Positions 1-5,257 of a stretch of DNA of 5,756 bases are shown here, piece after piece (within the stretch, counting starts at the first letter, position 1; every line of letters starts with the position of its first letter). This DNA comes from Actinomycetota bacterium. Lineage in GTDB: Bacteria; Actinomycetota; Thermoleophilia; Gaiellales; Gaiellaceae. Below the pieces are notes generated by a model that ran no database searches, was not told where the DNA came from, and saw only the letters and a program-made list of their open reading frames with translations. The position numbers and the translations under genes are program-made. The stretch spans positions 1 to 5,756 of the forward strand of contig VAXA01000193.1 in NCBI GenBank assembly GCA_005883365.1. The letters are read 5' to 3'.

Positions 1-672
1 CGACTCCGCATGGCCCACGAGCACGGGAACCCGCACGGTGGTGGCGCTGATCGGCAGCTCGGGGAGCTCGAGGACCTTCCGAGTCTCCGCGCGGATCTTC
101 GACTCTTCGTCGGTCTCGTCACCCTCCCAGGTCCAGTCGAAGCCGACGTCGTGCTGCTCGACAGGCTCCTCCTTAAGCTGCTCGGCGCGCTTCGCGCCCT
201 TGCCCGAAGCGGCCTGGTACGTGGAGACACGCACGCGACGCAGCCCCGCGGCATCGTGCAGCGGCTTCAGCACGCACGCGAGCGGAATCGTGCAGCAGTT
301 CGGGTTGGCGAGGATCCCGTCGTGGTCGGCGACACGGTCGCCATTCACCTCCGGCACGACGAGCGGGACGCCCGGCTCGAGCCGGTAGGCCGACGACTTG
401 TCGATCGCGACGGCGCCGCCGCGCACGGCGTGCGGGACGAGCTCGCGCGATGCCGGCGTCCCGACCGAGAACAGCGCGATGTCGATGTCTCCTGCGGCGA
501 GCGCGTCGGGCGTTGCCTCCTCGACGACGCAGCCGTCGGCGAGCGTCGACCCCGCGGAGCGGGCGGAGGCGAAGGCACGCACGTGCTCGAACCCGCGCTC
601 CCGCAGAATCCGCACCGAAACGCTCCCGACGGCGCCGGTGGCTCCGATCACCGCGACGCGCGCGTCAGGCAT
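1..672 (-). CDS. asd: Aspartate-semialdehyde dehydrogenase, N-terminal 224 residues (cut by window edge)
   Basis: This enzyme reduces aspartyl-4-phosphate, the LysC product, to aspartate-4-semialdehyde with NADPH in the cytoplasm. That is the branch point to diaminopimelate/lysine, threonine and methionine. Visible signs are an N-terminal Rossmann nucleotide-binding motif ([11 protein letters not shown], residues 6-16), the substrate-phosphate region IDKSSAYR (about 90-97) and VPEVN (106-110). The catalytic cysteine lies in NPNCCTIPL (Cys126, followed by an unusual second Cys127), with the active-site Gln in TYQAASGKG (about 151-159). The dimerisation-domain stretch [11 protein letters not shown] and the [11 protein letters not shown] segment with the conserved His follow. 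The frame is still open at base 1, so roughly the last third of a usual 330-350 residue protein is missing. The ATG at 672-670 has a good ribosome binding site (GAGGAG, 685-680, 7 nt spacing) and overlaps the end of lysC by 8 nt, so the two are probably translationally coupled. Confidence 0.95.
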   Translation of the reverse strand, partial: MPDARVAVIGATGAVGSVSVRILRERGFEHVRAFASARSAGSTLADGCVVEEATPDALAAGDIDIALFSVGTPASRELVPHAVRGGAVAIDKSSAYRLEPGVPLVVPEVNGDRVADHDGILANPNCCTIPLACVLKPLHDAAGLRRVRVSTYQAASGKGAKRAEQLKEEPVEQHDVGFDWTWEGDETDEESKIRAETRKVLELPELPISATTVRVPVLVGHAES

Positions 673-1960
673 CGGCGCGCTCCTCGGCGAACAGCCGGAA
701 CTTCTCGTGCACCGCTTGCACCGCACGCTCGACCTCCGTTGCGCGCACGACACAGGAGACGCGGATCGAGGAGGTGGAGATGATCTCGATGTTGATGCCC
801 GCCTCGGCGAGAGCTTCGAACATGTCGGCGGCAACGCCCGGATGGCTCTTCATGCCGGCGCCCACGAGCGAGACCTTCGCGACCTCGTCGTCGAGATCGA
901 CCGACGACGCGCCGATCTCGGCGGTCAGGCGGTCGAGGATCGGTCCGGCGACCGCGAGGTCGCTCTTAGGCAGGGTGAACGAGATGTCCGTCGTGCCGTT
1001 GGCGGAGACGTTCTGCACGATCATGTCGATGTTCACGCCCGCGTCGGCGAGCGCGCGGAACACACGCGCGGCGATGCCCGGGCTGTCGGGTACCGCGACG
1101 ATCGTCGCCTTGGCTTCGGAAGCATCGTGAGTGACGCCTGAGACGATCGCCTTCTCGAGCACCAGATCTCCTTCCTCGGCGATCCTCGTGCCCTCGCTGT
1201 CGTTGTACGACGCGCGCACGTGGAGCGCCACACCGTACCTGCGTGCGATCTCGATCGACCGCGCCATCATCACCCGTGCGCCGGTCGCCGCCATCTCGAG
1301 CATCTCCTCGTAGCTGACCGTCGCGAGCTTCAGCGCGTCGGGGACGACACGTGGATCGGCGGTGAAGACGCCCTCGACGTCGGTGAAGATCTCGCAAGCG
1401 CCGCCGAGGGCGGCCGCGAGCGCGACGGCGGTCGTGTCGGAGCCGCCGCGGCCGAGCGTGGTCACGTCGTGGGAGTCGGCCGAGACCCCCTGGAACCCGG
1501 CGACGAGCACGATCCTGCCCGCATCGAGCGCGTCGTTGATCCGCGTGGCGCGCACCTCCGCGATCTTCGCCTTGCCGTGGGCGGTGTCGGTGACGATGCC
1601 CGCCTGCGAGCCTGTGAGCGAGATGGCTTGGTGGCCCATGTCGTGCACGGCCATCGCGCAGAGCGCGTTCGAGATCCGCTCGCCGACCGAGATGAGCATG
1701 TCGTACTCGCGCGGGTGCGGACGCGTCGAGATCTCGTGCGCGAGCCGGATCAGCTCGTCCGTCGTGTCGCCCATCGCCGAGAGGACGCCGACGACGCGCC
1801 TGCCCCGCTCCCGGGCGTGCACCAGCCGGCGCGCGACCTCTCTGATCTTCTCCGTGTCCGCGACGGAGGTGCCGCCGAACTTCATCACGAGGAGGTCTGG
1901 GCGATGCGCCGTCGCGTCGGCTGCGATCTCCGGCAGCGGCTCGTATTGCGTGCTCGCCAA
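665..1960 (-). CDS. lysC: Aspartate kinase (aspartokinase) with two C-terminal ACT domains
   Basis: This enzyme phosphorylates aspartate with ATP, the first committed step of the aspartate amino-acid family and of diaminopimelate synthesis. The 431-residue protein has an N-terminal kinase domain: KFGGTSVAD (27-35), SVGERIS (91-97), [12 protein letters not shown] (167-178), [13 protein letters not shown] (192-204). Two ACT domains follow at about 282-345 and 360-425; the second carries [17 protein letters not shown] and INIEIIST, the usual allosteric interface for lysine/threonine feedback. The chosen start is TTG at 1960, because AGGGAG (1975-1970) precedes it by 9 nt and it lies 3 nt after the recR stop. 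The alternative ATG at 1885, which would begin right at KFGG, has no ribosome binding site. The TTG start gives an N-terminal extension of about 25 residues. An internal GTG at codon 267 with its own ribosome binding site could yield a separate 165-residue regulatory subunit. Confidence 0.96.
   Translation of the reverse strand: MASTQYEPLPEIAADATAHRPDLLVMKFGGTSVADTEKIREVARRLVHARERGRRVVGVLSAMGDTTDELIRLAHEISTRPHPREYDMLISVGERISNALCAMAVHDMGHQAISLTGSQAGIVTDTAHGKAKIAEVRATRINDALDAGRIVLVAGFQGVSADSHDVTTLGRGGSDTTAVALAAALGGACEIFTDVEGVFTADPRVVPDALKLATVSYEEMLEMAATGARVMMARSIEIARRYGVALHVRASYNDSEGTRIAEEGDLVLEKAIVSGVTHDASEAKATIVAVPDSPGIAARVFRALADAGVNIDMIVQNVSANGTTDISFTLPKSDLAVAGPILDRLTAEIGASSVDLDDEVAKVSLVGAGMKSHPGVAADMFEALAEAGINIEIISTSSIRVSCVVRATEVERAVQAVHEKFRLFAEERADA
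1160..1173 (-). promoter_or_regulatory. Internal ribosome binding site and GTG start inside lysC (putative beta subunit)
   Basis: Inside lysC, AAGGAG (1173-1168) is followed after 5 nt by an in-frame GTG (1162-1160, codon 267). Translation from it would give 165 residues holding both ACT domains and no kinase domain. Known lysC genes of Bacillus subtilis and Corynebacterium glutamicum make an alpha2-beta2 enzyme from such an internal in-frame start, with beta subunits of about 160-170 residues. The position and product size here match that arrangement. The sequence shows the signal; that it is used is inference. Confidence 0.68.
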
Positions 1961-1963
1961 GGC

Positions 1964-2554
1964 CTACATCTCCCTGCGGCCGGCCAGAGCCCGGCCGAGC
2001 GTCACCTCGTCGGCGTACTCGAGGTCGCCTCCGACCGGCAGCCCGCTGGCGAGGCGCGTGACCCGGATGCGCTCGGGCAGTCGGCCGGCAAGGTAGGACG
2101 CCGTCGCCTCGCCGGTCGCGTTCGGGTTCGTGGCGAGGACGACCTCGACCACGCCGTCGCTCTGGACCCGGTGCATCAGCTCGTCGATCCGCAGGTGCTC
2201 GGGCTCGACGCCGTCGAGCGGGGACAGCGCGCCGCCGAGGACGTGGTAAAGGCCGCGGTACTCCGCCGTCCGCTCGAGCGAGACGACGTCGACCGGCTGC
2301 TCGACGACGCAGATCGTGGTCCGGTCGCGCCGCCCGTCGAGGCAGATGGCGCAGAGCTCTTCCTCGGTGAGGTTGCCGCACTCACGGCAGAAGCGCACGC
2401 GTTCCTTCACCTCCTCGATCGCCCCGGCGAGCGCGAGTGCCTCCTCCTTCTCCGTCTGGAGGAGGTGGAACGCGAGTCGCTGCGCCGTGCGGCTGCCGAT
2501 TCCCGGCAGGCGCGTCAGCTGCGCGACGAGGTTCTCGACCGAGGGGCTGAGCAT
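1964..2554 (-). CDS. recR: Recombination mediator protein RecR
   Basis: RecR acts with RecF/RecO to load RecA on gapped, SSB-coated single-stranded DNA during recombinational repair. The 196-residue product is the normal family length. In order it shows an N-terminal helix-hairpin-helix (LPGIGSRTAQRLAFHLL, about 16-32), a four-cysteine zinc finger (Cys56, Cys59, Cys68, Cys71), a TOPRIM domain from about residue 80 (ICVVEQPVDV; VVLATNPNATGEATA) and the C-terminal LASGLPVGGDLEYADEVTLGRAL signature. The ATG at 2554 matches where RecR proteins normally begin. It has no recognisable Shine-Dalgarno sequence, but a -10-like TACCCT ends 7 nt upstream, so the mRNA is probably leaderless. It is the first gene of recR-lysC-asd; the lysC start follows its TAG stop after 3 nt. 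Confidence 0.97.
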   Translation of the reverse strand: MLSPSVENLVAQLTRLPGIGSRTAQRLAFHLLQTEKEEALALAGAIEEVKERVRFCRECGNLTEEELCAICLDGRRDRTTICVVEQPVDVVSLERTAEYRGLYHVLGGALSPLDGVEPEHLRIDELMHRVQSDGVVEVVLATNPNATGEATASYLAGRLPERIRVTRLASGLPVGGDLEYADEVTLGRALAGRREM

Positions 2555-2560
2555 GCGCTG

Positions 2561-2594
2561 AGGGTACTCGTCCGGTCCGGACGAGTCCTGTCAA
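2561..2594 (-). promoter_or_regulatory. Putative recR-lysC-asd promoter with over-long spacer
   Basis: Read on the minus strand, a perfect TTGACA -35 element (2594-2589) and a TACCCT -10 element (2566-2561, the TAnnnT pattern common in actinobacteria) stand 22 bp apart, more than the usual 16-19. The distance from the -10 places the transcription start at or next to the A of the recR ATG at 2554. Nearly the whole spacer is the palindrome 2566-2586. Assignment is by eye only; the -10 could also work without this -35. Confidence 0.45.
2566..2586. promoter_or_regulatory. Perfect interrupted palindrome, candidate operator
   Basis: Two 10-bp arms, ACTCGTCCGG (2566-2575) and CCGGACGAGT (2577-2586), are exact reverse complements around a single T at 2576. 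The site lies between the divergent recR and PRC-barrel genes, between the putative -35 and -10 boxes of recR. A dimeric regulator bound here could control either or both directions. A transcription terminator is unlikely because both neighbouring genes run away from the site and no T-tract follows. I do not recognise the motif as a known operator; it is not the actinobacterial LexA box. Confidence 0.55.
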
Positions 2595-2601
2595 GATCTT
2601 G
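2592..2601. repeat. 10-bp perfect palindrome upstream of the PRC-barrel gene
   Basis: CAAGATCTTG is its own reverse complement. It lies 5 bp beyond the larger palindrome, overlaps the minus-strand TTGACA box by three bases and ends just before the GTG start at 2605. Its CAAGAT half sits where a weak plus-strand -10 element for a leaderless PRC-barrel transcript would be. A short palindrome of this size can occur by chance. Confidence 0.35.
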
Positions 2602-2604
2602 CGG

Positions 2605-3036
2605 GTGAGCGACCGCGTTTCGTGGCTGATGATCAGGCCCGGTTGGAAGGTCTACGCCTCCGACGGCACGGAGGTCGGCGCGGTCGACGAGGTCGCAGGC
2701 GACGACACCGAGGACATCTTCAACGGGTTGGCGGTCACCATGTCGGCTTTGGGCCGTCCGAAGTACGTCCCGGCGGAGAGGGTCACGACCATCACCGAGG
2801 GGCGGGTCAACCTCTCGCTCACGCGGGGAGAGGTCGAGGCGTCGGACGAGTTCCTCGAGCCCGCCACGACCGCGGAGATCGAGCCCGACAGCCGCGGCGG
2901 ACTGGGAGAGCAATTCGGCGCCGACATCCGTGAACTGGAGGGCAAAGCAGCCGCGCCGGTCCAGCGACACGAGCACCGGATGAATGTCTGGCGCCGGGCG
3001 GCCTTCTTCTTCCGGCGGTTCTTCGCCCGCGACTAG
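2605..3036 (+). CDS. PRC-barrel / DUF2171-like protein with aromatic-basic C-terminal tail
   Basis: The 143-residue product begins with a small beta-barrel domain of the PRC-barrel type (about residues 9-75). It shows the alternating pattern GWKVYASDGTEVGAVDEV, then FNGLAV, the PKYVPAERV turn and a final GRVNLSL strand. PRC barrels bind partners such as RNA, ribosomal proteins or photosynthetic reaction-centre subunits; no specific function can be deduced here. The middle part is acidic and probably flexible. The last 17 residues (127-143) are rich in Phe, Trp and Arg (NVWRRAAFFFRRFFARD) and could form a membrane- or nucleic-acid-contacting helix. I chose GTG at 2605 because the resulting SDRVSWLMI opening fits how I recall related proteins start. 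TTG at 2599 and ATG at 2629 are alternatives, and none has a clear ribosome binding site. It is the only complete plus-strand gene, divergent from recR and convergent with the small membrane protein. Confidence 0.82.
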   Translation: MSDRVSWLMIRPGWKVYASDGTEVGAVDEVAGDDTEDIFNGLAVTMSALGRPKYVPAERVTTITEGRVNLSLTRGEVEASDEFLEPATTAEIEPDSRGGLGEQFGADIRELEGKAAAPVQRHEHRMNVWRRAAFFFRRFFARD

Positions 3037-3137
3037 CGCGGCGAAAAATCGAACGCCCAGCCCCAGATCACGACGCCGATCAGAGCGAGGACGATCAGAG
3101 CCCACAGCCAGTTCGAGAAGAGGTAACGCCCGCGCAC
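3033..3137 (-). CDS. Small single-span membrane protein, 34 residues
   Basis: This short frame begins at GTG 3137 and ends at TAG 3033. GGAGG (3148-3144) lies 6 nt before the start, one of the best ribosome binding sites in the window. The product has a basic N-terminus (Arg2, Arg4, Tyr5), then a hydrophobic helix from about residue 10 to 28 with the core ALIVLALIGVVI. The helix is capped by tryptophan pairs at both ends (WLW at 10-12 and WGW at 25-27), the pattern of aromatic residues at the two membrane surfaces. The tail is Asp-Phe-Ser-Pro-Arg. Codon third positions are almost all G or C, as in the neighbouring genes. It starts 29 nt after the ybaB stop and is likely its co-transcribed last gene. 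A 9-bp direct repeat (3078-3086 and 3093-3101) encodes ALI twice. Function is unknown; its size means automated annotation would usually miss it. Confidence 0.72.
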   Translation of the reverse strand: MRGRYLFSNWLWALIVLALIGVVIWGWAFDFSPR

Positions 3138-3138
3138 G

Positions 3139-3160
3139 CTCCGCCTCCCCGGGGGCGGAG
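3139..3160 (-). promoter_or_regulatory. GC-rich hairpin covering the small protein's ribosome binding site
   Basis: CTCCGCC (3139-3145) and GGCGGAG (3154-3160) pair perfectly, and the stem can extend inward by a G-T pair and one or two G-C pairs, giving about 9 bp with a loop of about 4. On the minus-strand transcript the 3' arm contains the GGAGG of the 34-residue gene, so folding would hide it. The hairpin also lies in the 29-nt gap after ybaB and could protect the mRNA end or attenuate read-through. It has no T-tract in either direction, so a classical intrinsic terminator is not supported. Confidence 0.5.
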
Positions 3161-3166
3161 GTGTAC

Positions 3167-3502
3167 TCACTCGCCGAGCCCGGGGAGCCCGAGACCGCCG
3201 AGACCCATATCCCCGAGCATCTGCTGCGCCTTCGCCTCGACGGCCACCCGGGCCGAGCGGAGCGCTTCGTTCACCCCGGCGAGGACGAGGTCGGCGAGCG
3301 CCTCCGGATCGTCCGGGTCGATCGCGTCCGGCGAGATCTCGATCGCGACGACGTCGCCGGCGCCGTTCGCGGTGACCTTGACCAGACCGCCGCCGACCGA
3401 TGACTGCGCGGTCTCCTGTGCAGCCTCGTCCTGCATGCGCTGCACCTGGTCCTGCATCTGCGCGGCCTGCTGCATGAGCCGCTCCATGTCGAAAGAGGAC
3501 AT
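3167..3502 (-). CDS. ybaB: YbaB/EbfC-family nucleoid-associated DNA-binding protein
   Basis: YbaB/EbfC proteins are small dimers with a tweezer shape that bind DNA without strong sequence preference and associate with the nucleoid. They are usually encoded between dnaX and recR. The 111-residue product has the expected Met/Gln-rich N-terminal coiled helix (MERLMQQAAQMQDQVQRMQ, about 6-24), then the central sheet GLVKVTANGAGDVVAIEISPDAID (about 39-62) and the helix LADLVLAGVNEALRSARVAVEAKAQQM. A flexible Gly/Leu-rich tail typical of actinobacterial members ends it. The start ATG at 3502 lies 4 nt after the dnaX stop, so translation is probably coupled to dnaX; its own ribosome binding site is weak. 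Met6 (3487) is an alternative start, also without a good site. Confidence 0.93.
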   Translation of the reverse strand: MSSFDMERLMQQAAQMQDQVQRMQDEAAQETAQSSVGGGLVKVTANGAGDVVAIEISPDAIDPDDPEALADLVLAGVNEALRSARVAVEAKAQQMLGDMGLGGLGLPGLGE

Positions 3503-3506
3503 GGGC

Positions 3507-5117
3507 CTAGCTTTCCCGCTCGCGCGCGTCGAATGTCTCCTTGAGGAGCTCGAGGATCTGCTCCTCGCCCGCCGGCTCCTCGTCGGCCGCCGGCGCCTCG
3601 CGCGCCTCGCCTAGCTCGAACACGAGCTCCAGCCGGCGGCCGGTGACGTCGTAGAGGGCGTCGGAGAGCAGGCCCGCGTTCTTCGGGTCGCGGACGAGGT
3701 CGAGGTGGAACTGGGCCGTCGGCGGGAACTCGAGCGTGAGCGTGTCGCCGCTCAGGTCGGCCGGATGCGCCTCGCGCAGCAGCGACGCCGTCGGGATGCC
3801 GCCGCGCTCCTCGACGGCGGGCAGCACCGTGCGCGTCCAGGCCTCCTGGAGTTGCGAGAGCTCGAGCGCGGGCGGCGCGCCGACGGGGACGGGAACCGGC
3901 TCAGGCTCCGGCTCCGGCTCGGCGACTGGCCTTTCGGGACCTGCCTCGGTAACTGATACCGAGACGGGTCCGCTTTGGACCTGCCCGTGTTCGAGCCGCT
4001 CGAGACGGAAGGCGATCGACTCGCGCGAGAGGTCGCTCGCGGGACGGGTCACCTTGACCAGCGCGAGCTCGAGCGGCAGCCGAGGGTCGCCGCCCTGGCG
4101 CATGTCGTCGACCGCGACCGCGAGCAGGTCGACGAGACGCAGGACTGTGGCTTCGCCGAGCTGGTTCGCCTGCGCCTGTAGCCGCTCCCGCGCTTCCTCG
4201 CTCGTCGCGGCGGCCTCGGGCACGTCACCGAGATGCTGGGCGAGCATCAGCTGCCGCAGGTGCTCAATCAGGTCGAGGACGAGACGGCCGAGGTCGTGCC
4301 CGCGCTCCGACAGCTCCTCGACGTACGTGAGCGCGCCCGCGGTGTCTCGGTCGATCACGAGGTCGCAGAGGCGGAAGAGCGCCTCTTCCTCCACCGTCCC
4401 GAGCAGCTCGAGCACCGCCGGCACCGTGACCTGGTTGCCGGTCGCGGACGCCAGCTGGTCGAGCGTCGAGACCGCATCGCGGTAGGCGCCGCGGCCGCTG
4501 CGCGCGACGAGCGCCAGCGCCTGGTCGGGCGCGTCGATCCCTTCGGCGTCCGCGATCTGGCGCAGCACTTTGACGAGATCCTGCAGGCCCGGCCGCTGGA
4601 AGACGAACGTCTGGCAACGCGAGCGCACGGTCGGCAGCACCTTCGAGAGGTCGGTCGTGCAGAAGACGAAGACGAGGTGCGGCGGCGGCTCCTCGATCAG
4701 CTTCAGCAGCGCGTTCCAGGCGGCGTCGGTGAGCTGGTGTGCCTCGTCGAGGATGTAGATCTTGTAGGCGCCCTCGACGGGCTGCAGGACGACGCGGTCG
4801 CGGATCTCGCGGATGTCGTCGATGCCGCGCTGCGACGCGGCGTCCATCTCGATCACGTCGAGCGACGTGCCGGCGGCGATCGCGCGGCAGGCGTGGCACG
4901 TGCCGTCGGGCGTGATCGTCGGCCCCTGCACGCAGTTGAGGCACTTGGCGAGGATGCGCGCCATCGAGGTCTTGCCGGTGCCGCGCGGGCCGGCGAAGAG
5001 GTAGGCCTGCCGCACCGCCTCGGTCGCGATCGCGTTGCTCAGCGTGCGGACAACCGCCTCCTGCCCGACGACTTCCTCGAAGCTCTGCGGACGGTACTTC
5101 CGGTAAAGAGCGGCCAC
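3507..5117 (-). CDS. dnaX: DNA polymerase III subunits gamma/tau (clamp-loader ATPase)
   Basis: DnaX is the ATPase of the clamp loader, which opens and places the beta sliding clamp on primed DNA and, as tau, ties the loader to the replicative polymerase. From the GTG at 5117 the protein has 536 residues; counts here use that start. It shows YRKYRPQSFEEVVGQ at 5-19, Walker A GPRGTGKT (43-50), a four-cysteine zinc module (Cys59, Cys62, Cys74, Cys77), Walker B ILDEAH (122-127), sensor-1 FCTTD, the SRC arginine-finger motif (166-168) and sensor-2 AYRDAVSTLDQL. A collar domain follows, then a Pro-Glu linker (about 398-413) and a C-terminal domain of about 120 residues. TTG at 5129 is an alternative start adding four residues. 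Neither has a ribosome binding site, and the SRP RNA ends only 17 nt (or 5 nt) upstream. No slippery A/T run for a gamma frameshift was seen. Confidence 0.96.
   Translation of the reverse strand: MAALYRKYRPQSFEEVVGQEAVVRTLSNAIATEAVRQAYLFAGPRGTGKTSMARILAKCLNCVQGPTITPDGTCHACRAIAAGTSLDVIEMDAASQRGIDDIREIRDRVVLQPVEGAYKIYILDEAHQLTDAAWNALLKLIEEPPPHLVFVFCTTDLSKVLPTVRSRCQTFVFQRPGLQDLVKVLRQIADAEGIDAPDQALALVARSGRGAYRDAVSTLDQLASATGNQVTVPAVLELLGTVEEEALFRLCDLVIDRDTAGALTYVEELSERGHDLGRLVLDLIEHLRQLMLAQHLGDVPEAAATSEEARERLQAQANQLGEATVLRLVDLLAVAVDDMRQGGDPRLPLELALVKVTRPASDLSRESIAFRLERLEHGQVQSGPVSVSVTEAGPERPVAEPEPEPEPVPVPVGAPPALELSQLQEAWTRTVLPAVEERGGIPTASLLREAHPADLSGDTLTLEFPPTAQFHLDLVRDPKNAGLLSDALYDVTGRRLELVFELGEAREAPAADEEPAGEEQILELLKETFDARERES
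3898..3921 (-). repeat. Hexamer tandem repeat coding the Pro-Glu linker of DnaX
   Basis: Four consecutive copies of GGCTC(A/C/G) on the plus strand read as alternating Glu-Pro codons on the minus strand. They make a rigid, extended acidic linker between the ATPase/collar part and the C-terminal tau part of DnaX. The copy number can be expected to vary by slippage without breaking the frame. Confidence 0.8.
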
Positions 5118-5134
5118 GAGTCGATTCAAGCAGA

Positions 5135-5232
5135 GGGCCAGACCGAACGCACGCGTGGAAGACGAGGCTTAGCGCTGCTTCCTCCCGGATCTGACGCGGT
5201 TCACACCGCTTCCACCGTGCGGGGCCTGGCCC
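5135..5232 (-). ncRNA. ffs: Small signal recognition particle RNA (4.5S type)
   Basis: This RNA binds the Ffh GTPase to form the signal recognition particle, which brings ribosomes making membrane proteins to FtsY and the Sec channel. The diagnostic apical part reads GTCAGATCC, a GGGA tetraloop (5186-5183, GNRA class), then GGAAGCAGC and GCTAAG, matching the conserved Ffh-binding loop. The lower hairpin closes by three good stems: GGGCCAG (5232-5226) with CTGGCCC (5141-5135), GCACG (5220-5216) with CGTGC (5153-5149), and GTGGAAG (5215-5209) with CTTCCAC (5161-5155). The length of about 98 nt fits the short bacterial form without an Alu domain. The 5' end agrees with a -10 box at 5245-5240. 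The exact ends are inferred from pairing and may differ by a few bases. It lies directly before dnaX. Confidence 0.93.
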
Positions 5233-5239
5233 GGCGCCC

Positions 5240-5245
5240 AGTGTA
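5240..5245 (-). promoter_or_regulatory. Putative -10 box of the SRP RNA gene
   Basis: On the minus strand TACACT (TAnnnT type) ends 7 nt before base 5233, which puts the transcription start exactly at the GGG that opens the SRP RNA closing stem. No convincing -35 is visible; the place for it (about 5263-5268) lies within the first codons of the divergent plus-strand gene. Confidence 0.5.
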
Positions 5246-5249
5246 GCCT
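5244..5249 (+). promoter_or_regulatory. Possible -10 box of the divergent hypothetical gene
   Basis: TAGCCT on the plus strand fits the loose TAnnnT pattern and would start transcription near 5256, two bases before the ATG at 5258, giving an almost leaderless mRNA. It overlaps the minus-strand -10 box by two bases. The match is weak. Confidence 0.3.
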
Positions 5250-5257
5250 CGGGCTTC

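Noticed and set aside
10..783. Plus-strand open frame of 257 codons opposite asd
   Set aside because: The minus strand encodes a clear Asd with motifs across the whole stretch; the plus frame has no recognisable pattern.
1883..1885. ATG at the start of the KFGGTSV motif as the lysC start
   Set aside because: The bases before it are pyrimidine-rich with no ribosome binding site, while TTG at 1960 has AGGGAG at 9 nt spacing.
1961..1975. Lysine riboswitch or attenuator before lysC
   Set aside because: Only 3 nt separate recR from lysC, leaving no room for a leader.
2566..2586. Palindrome as a LexA (SOS) box controlling recR
   Set aside because: The arms do not contain the GAAC-N4-GTTC core of actinobacterial SOS boxes.
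1220..2608. Long open frame on the plus strand (462 codons) opposite lysC and recR
   Set aside because: It is antisense to two well-recognised genes, is rich in Arg/Asp/Val repeats typical of shadow frames in GC-rich DNA, and shows no domain.
3139..3160. Intrinsic terminator between ybaB and the small membrane gene
   Set aside because: There is no T-tract on either strand after the stem, and a translated gene with a strong ribosome binding site follows at once. A T-less terminator cannot be fully excluded.
3898..3960. Possible programmed frameshift site in dnaX producing a short gamma form
   Set aside because: No A- or T-rich slippery heptamer is present near the linker, and the repeat is a GC-rich hexamer that keeps frame.
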